64,000 nucleotides of DNA from Norana najaformis (taxonomy: Eukaryota > Annelida > Clitellata > Crassiclitellata > Hormogastridae): the NCBI GenBank assembly GCA_964023275.1, contig OZ029916.1, positions 40,301,396 through 40,365,395 on the forward strand, in the 5' to 3' direction. Of the stretch, positions 58,907 to 64,000 are shown piece after piece (positions within the stretch are counted from its first letter, which is position 1; each line of letters starts with the position of its first letter). A program made the position numbers and the translations under genes. Under the pieces are notes generated by a model. That model worked only from the letters and a program-made list of their open reading frames with translations. It had not been told where the DNA came from and made no database searches.

Positions 58907-59050
58907 TATATCGATAGTGTGAGACTTGTTGAACATTTAAACCTGCAGATGTGATATCAATATTATACATATGGAGGAGCAAGATGATTTTTTTGACTGT
59001 TCCAGGTATTTTTATTGTTCTTCTTCCCGTGTGTGATACTAACTAATAAA

Positions 59051-61194
59051 AATGTTATCCAGTTTACGGATGAGTTTTTATATCATTTACAAAACATATT
59101 TGTAATTGTAAACTCTGGGTTTTGACTAATCAGAAGCCATAGATGAGGCAACAGGACAACAAAAAAGGCAACAACAGAACAAAACAGCAACAAGACAATA
59201 AGCAATGCACATTGTCAAGATCTAGATGATACCACTGTAATGTAAAAGTATTTATTTAGCGCCCAGTGGAGGTTACAAGTGGCTTCGTGGCGGCGGATGC
59301 TACTGAGATGACCTGAAGACAGGATGGTCTTATCAACTGCAAATTCCTTCACCTTTTTTAACAACTTATGGACTTTGAATCCTGAGACGATATATGGGCA
59401 AGAGAGGTAAACTGTAGGGAAAGGCTGATCAGTTGTTTGATTGCTACTGTCAAGTCTGCACTTCAGCCGAATGATCATTGTACTCTAGACCTATGTCTCT
59501 GAGAACTTGCTGGTGGAGGCATGTAATTAATGACTAAGATGACGAGGAGTTCAACTCGGAACCAGAACAGAAAGGGATACCTGGTGAGTGCAGGATCGAC
59601 CCTTGGGCAAAAGGAGATCTATGCATATGAACATTTTCAAAGCACCTTTTAAGAACCCTCAAAGGCGTAATTTGAAGTATCTGTAATGTGCTATCTTTCC
59701 AGACGAACGGAAATTCAAACCATCCGCTTACTTACTAATATAAAAATCCTCAGGATAGCACTACTTAACAATTCGCCGCAGGAAAGACTCGTTAACCTCG
59801 ATTCCGGGTCATTGTGCTCGACCCCGAAAAACACGGCAATCCGGATAAAGGGTTAATGCGGGTCCATGTCAGCGGCAGGCCACGCCTCGTACACGATGGC
59901 ATCTTACGCAATTACAGATAGGCCACGCCTTCCTTCGCAACTATAGATAGACCCATTGCTGATGGCCTCCTTTGTGCGCGGCCTATCTATATTGGCCAAG
60001 ATGCACGTTTACATAACGGCTTTCGGAGCGTGTACTGAGCATATATATAGATATGTATGTATATGTGTATATATATATGTATGTATATAATGGTTTATAA
60101 GCATGAAATAAACCGGGGCGCCAATTCTTGGCCTAAGAACACCGTCACAAAGAAATGATTTCTCCCTTCAGCCGCTACTCAGGACTACATGCCATCACAA
60201 CGAAGGGACATCATGGATACATTAGGGGGTAAACATACAACAGATATAAATGCACGGATGCTATGCATGCATATGTACATATGCATGTATGAGTGTGTGT
60301 ATGTAAAAAGCTCCAATAATTTGCTGTTTTGACAGCGCTGGTCCACAAAAACTTTGCGTGCTCGCGCCCAATCGCACAAAGTGACGCCTTTATATGCCGT
60401 GTTTGTACATGTAGACCATCTTGTGCAATCAAAACACCCAATTGGATCATATATAAGCATGCGCTACAAAAGCTTATCTTCCTAATTAAACATCTCTATG
60501 TTCAGGGAGTAATAAATCAAGAAGGAAACGAAATATCTCCTACTTGAGATCTTTTTCAAGGCGGAACAGAACATGCCATGGATCGTGTCTATCTATAGTT
60601 ATACAGGATGCTTACATATGTTTACATTTGCAAGTGAACGCATGAAATTTTCCAATCTTTAGGGTCGATTAAAATATTCCAGAGCTTCTCGAAAGAAATC
60701 GTGCGTAAATAACTACAACATTATGTGATTGCTGTCACGGACATGACTTGGCGAGGCTGGGGTGACTCTAACATATTATACTGCGCTTATCCAAACCACT
60801 GCCTCTACTAACACCACTGCCCCTAATAATACCTCCGCCCCTACTACCTTCAGTATAGAATGGCCGTTTCGTACGATCTCTGCCCGTAGTGTCCGTAATC
60901 TCTAAAGAATGTACATGATTGGCTGCTTCTAAAGAAGCTCTCTGTCTCGAGTTCGACTATTCTGCTACTTCCGTGGTCGCCAGATGAGCGACGTCCTGAG
61001 GATGGCCTTTTCTTAGAACAGGGTTCGTTCCTTTACCTCAAATAGTCGGACACATTTTGTGTTCCTTCTTTACTACGCGCAGCTTCCTCTTTACCACCAT
61101 TCTACGTCTCGTAACTCAGGAACTACCGCCATTAATATGGGACGCCAGTCTTTTCTGGTAAGAGAAGTTTTATAACTTGGTTCCGCATCTTTCC
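59051..61194. other. Intergenic
   Basis: A minus-oriented LINE 3' signature (TATTTATTTAGCGCCCAGTG) lies at 59248-59268 with an adjoining minus frame to 59478 of unknown origin. Two GGCCACGCCT-containing half-repeats lie at 59878-59935, and a GTATATATGTATG microsatellite at 60040-60090. No gene recognised. Confidence 0.4.
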
Positions 61195-61390
61195 GCCCAG
61201 GGCACGTGGGTATCTGGCAACGCATCTCCCCACCACCACACGACTCTCGCCCCATTTCCGCATGTGGTATGTAGGGCCGCCAACATCACACGTCTATGTG
61301 TCATGCGCTACAACTTACAAAGTTTTGTTTTCGTTCTGGGATTCTGTGTTGGCAGTTCCCAACGAACACAGTTAATAAATTCTACTTTTG
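61195..61390 (+). repeat. Dispersed repeat R5, copy 2
   Basis: The partner of 51795-51985 with the same ordered motifs, ending GAACACAGTTAATAAATTCT. Confidence 0.65.
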
Positions 61391-61585
61391 AAGCATAAAG
61401 CCTGAAAGGCGACCTCTAGTGGCCGCGGGGTCATACGGGTGTCCGTTGCTGACATCGCATCAAGAGGGGTGAGAATGGGCATTTTCAAATGACCGCCCAC
61501 AAAAACATGTGATACAGTATCCGATGCAGTACTGAACGCATCCTATAAATAATATATACATATATAATATAAGTGCGAGTTACAA

Positions 61586-61700
61586 CCTATATAACTCCGC
61601 CACTGCCTTGTTTGGGGTAGTGCCAGTCCCAAGCCTGGACAAAAGGAGGAGGGCGACGTCAACGGCCTTTGATGCCATAAGATGTCGTTAAACTGAGGAA
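61586..61700 (+). repeat. Dispersed repeat R4, copy 2
   Basis: ACTCCGCCACTGCCTTG, GTAGTGCCAGTCCCAAGCCT, GGAGGAGGGCGACGTCAACG and CATAAGATGTCGTTAAAC match the 47.7 kb copy without its internal duplication. Confidence 0.65.
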
Positions 61701-62100
61701 CTACTACTACAGCATATGGATATAACGTGTGTGTGTGTACTATGCATATGTATAGATATATATGTATATATGCCGCATGATATATGTAGCCCAGGTTAAG
61801 GCGTATATAGTATGTTGTAACATGCGCAATATACATAGGTGTGTACAGTTTCGAGAGCGTCTTTGTGGGGCAGTGATATGTAAATATTTACTGCTAATTG
61901 TGGGGTTGATCTTGCTTTACGCATAGATAAATAATGTAGGCCTATACCGGAGGTATACAGCTGTCACCAAAACAGGAAAAATCGACACCATGATTACACC
62001 GTTCTGTATACGTAGTCAACAGCTTGTATATTTAAAGTGTTATGTTGATTATATACATATACACTGTATATGTATGCATATACATTGTACTGTGTGGAAC

Positions 62101-62143
<43 letters not shown>

Positions 62144-62211
62144 TCCAAACAACTTCATACCGTTATAGGCTTACAAGTTATTCAGAGTACTTGGTGTGGT
62201 TCGCTGTTTTA
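61701..62211. other. Intergenic with (AT)n at 62102-62141
   Basis: TATA/TATG-rich spacer with one TAGGCCTA palindrome at 61937. No gene. Confidence 0.5.
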
Positions 62212-62577
62212 GGGGTCGTCCATAAAGAACATCCGCAAAATGACGTAATTTGGACCCCTCCATCCCCTTTACGTCCGCACGCCAACGGAGTACTAAGGCC
62301 CTGATCAGATTAAACTTGCAGAGCTAACTGTGCTACAGGGTAGGGTAGTTTGTTACTGCAGCGTCCAGCAAATGGACTTGCTATTCAGATCCAACGCAGT
62401 GCAGGCTGTTCACTGCCTGAAGTTGTTTACAGCATAAGCTGCACTTAAGTGTCTGTGTATCAAATTTAGATGCGGATGTCCGCGTTGGGCATATTGCCTC
62501 TCCATTTCTCCGTATTTGTCCAAATTTCGGTGACCCTTCCCTTCCTGCGTCTGTGGACGTCGTTAAAGGACGACCCC
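62212..62577. mobile_element. Second Harbinger-like MITE with TTA target duplication
   Basis: The ends are GGGGTCGTCCATAAAGAAC and, inverted, GGGGTCGTCCTTTAACGAC. TTA is duplicated at 62209-62211 and 62578-62580. Subterminal TGACGTAATTTGGACCCCTC and GTCCGCA/TGCGGA blocks recall the 41.6 kb element. No transposase frame. Confidence 0.85.
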
Positions 62578-62580
62578 TTA

Positions 62581-63087
62581 GCATGCCTGATCGTTAGGGT
62601 TGGAAATTCCCTATTTGCTTTAGACTTATCTCTTTCTGAATAAGCTGTAACTTCTGACTGATTGCAACTATACGTAATCATACATTTTGCCAAACTGAAA
62701 CTGATCCTTTCCTATAAGTTTGACGTTCAAATCAGTCCTGAATTTAGTTATGTCAACCAAAAATGCCAAGTCATTTAACCGTAAACAATCGTCCGAAAAA
62801 AACATATATCTACATCTCTCTCTGCTTGCCATGAAAGATTAGCCACGTGCCAACGAATTAGCATCAGAACTTTCTGCCACATGGAGCTAAGAATTATGGG
62901 ATATTTTCAAAACTGCGTTGTTTTAAATATTGCGATTGTTAGGAAGTATACAGTTTACAATTTACGACATAGAAAATCGAAATATTTAAAGGCTCCACGG
63001 GCCGAATGAACATATTCATTGGGCCGGATCATGGCCCGTGGCCCATATTATATGTAGGACTAGCTGTCATATACCATGCCATACTTC
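62581..63087. other. No feature seen
   Basis: AT-rich spacer. GGCCGGATCATGGCCCGTGG with the nearby CACGGGCCG gives a local inverted repeat at about 62996-63041. Confidence 0.3.
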
Positions 63088-63215
63088 GTAATCGTAATCT
63101 CGATTTCTGCAGCGCCCAACGAAAGCTAAGTCGCGGGAGCCAGCTTATTCACAGGCGCTTAGTCAAAACAAAATCGATAGGCAAAAGGGTTCGGTCCCAG
63201 ATCAAGTCAGGCATC
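63088..63215 (-). repeat. Repeat R1 copy
   Basis: CGTAATCGTAATCTCGATTT tail side, CTGCAGCGCCCAACGAAAGC and GGGAGCCAGCTTATTCACAG, then AAAACAAAATCGATAGGCAA. Confidence 0.8.
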
Positions 63216-63690
<475 letters not shown>

Positions 63691-63824
63691 ATGCACGTGT
63701 ATAATGTAGGCCTATTTGTATGTATATGTAGGCCTCACACGCGTGTGTATAATGCGTCAGTTGTTACGCTGAAAGAGGTGAAGAAGTTGTTCGCAATACG
63801 GAAGAATATGTCAACAGGGGACTA

Positions 63825-63930
63825 CTGCAGACAGACAGACACACAGACCGACAGACAGACACACAGACATACACAGACACACATAGACATACACAGACAG
63901 ACACACAGACAGATATACTGACAGACCCAC
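63825..63930. repeat. (CAGA)n / (CACA) array
   Basis: Imperfect CAGACAGACACACAGA units near the window end. Confidence 0.93.
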
Positions 63931-64000
63931 ACGCGTCGATGTATCACACGCATACCAAAGCTTTTTCGCGGCGTAAGGTAGTTGAGAGGGGTTGACTGGC

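Larger units (their letters stand above)
58092..59050 (+). promoter_or_regulatory. SoxC 3' UTR with Pumilio-like sites and poly(A) signal
   Basis: The stop TGA is followed by about 950 bases of AT-rich sequence without frames, up to AATAAA at 59045-59050 and a T/G-rich downstream stretch. Inside are six TGTANATA motifs (58314, 58824, 58857, 58877, 58889, 58899) and a hairpin series at 58498-58594. Length, signals and motifs suit a post-transcriptionally regulated developmental mRNA. Confidence 0.6.

Overview
This is a piece of an animal nuclear genome, almost certainly from an invertebrate. Coding sequence is sparse and split by GT-AG introns. One gene is an intronless SoxC-type transcription factor carrying both the HMG box and the SoxC C-terminal block. 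The rest is dominated by truncated LINE retroposons, tRNA-derived SINEs, small DNA transposons and long microsatellites. I cannot name the phylum from sequence alone. No prokaryotic operons, CRISPR arrays or viral genes were seen.

Layout. 0-16.4 kb holds no convincing gene: truncated LINE 3' ends, a 41-bp minisatellite, a 2-kb tract that alternates between purine- and pyrimidine-rich strands, an inverted SINE pair and a 650-bp compound tetranucleotide array. Two short promoter-like CpG-containing islands lie at about 10.75-10.96 and 15.15-15.34 kb. 17.5-20.7 kb holds a large intronless multi-pass membrane protein of 1043 residues. 20.7-32.9 kb holds SINEs, a TA-flanked DNA transposon and a nested LINE-in-LINE cluster. 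32.9-36.4 kb holds a four-exon gene, reconstructed here by splice phase, for a basic, low-complexity and probably nuclear protein of about 565 residues with a SUMO-interaction-like motif. 36.4-43.6 kb is repeats, including a Harbinger-like MITE. 43.7-46.3 kb holds a two-exon gene, also reconstructed by splice phase, for a mucin-like type I membrane protein of 448 residues. 46.6-56.7 kb is repeats, including a second LINE copy split by a microsatellite. 57.1-59.05 kb holds the SoxC-like gene with a long 3' UTR containing a tight cluster of Pumilio-type sites and an array of small hairpins. 59-64 kb is repeats and a second MITE of the same family.

The four genes look independent and share no obvious pathway. 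The main unifying pattern is in the repeats. Most dispersed repeats that look like SINEs are 5'-truncated 3' ends of a few CR1/L2-like LINE families. They end in GCGCTATATAAA-like sequence followed by short tandem tails such as GATTAC, GATTA or TACT, which may seed many of the microsatellites.
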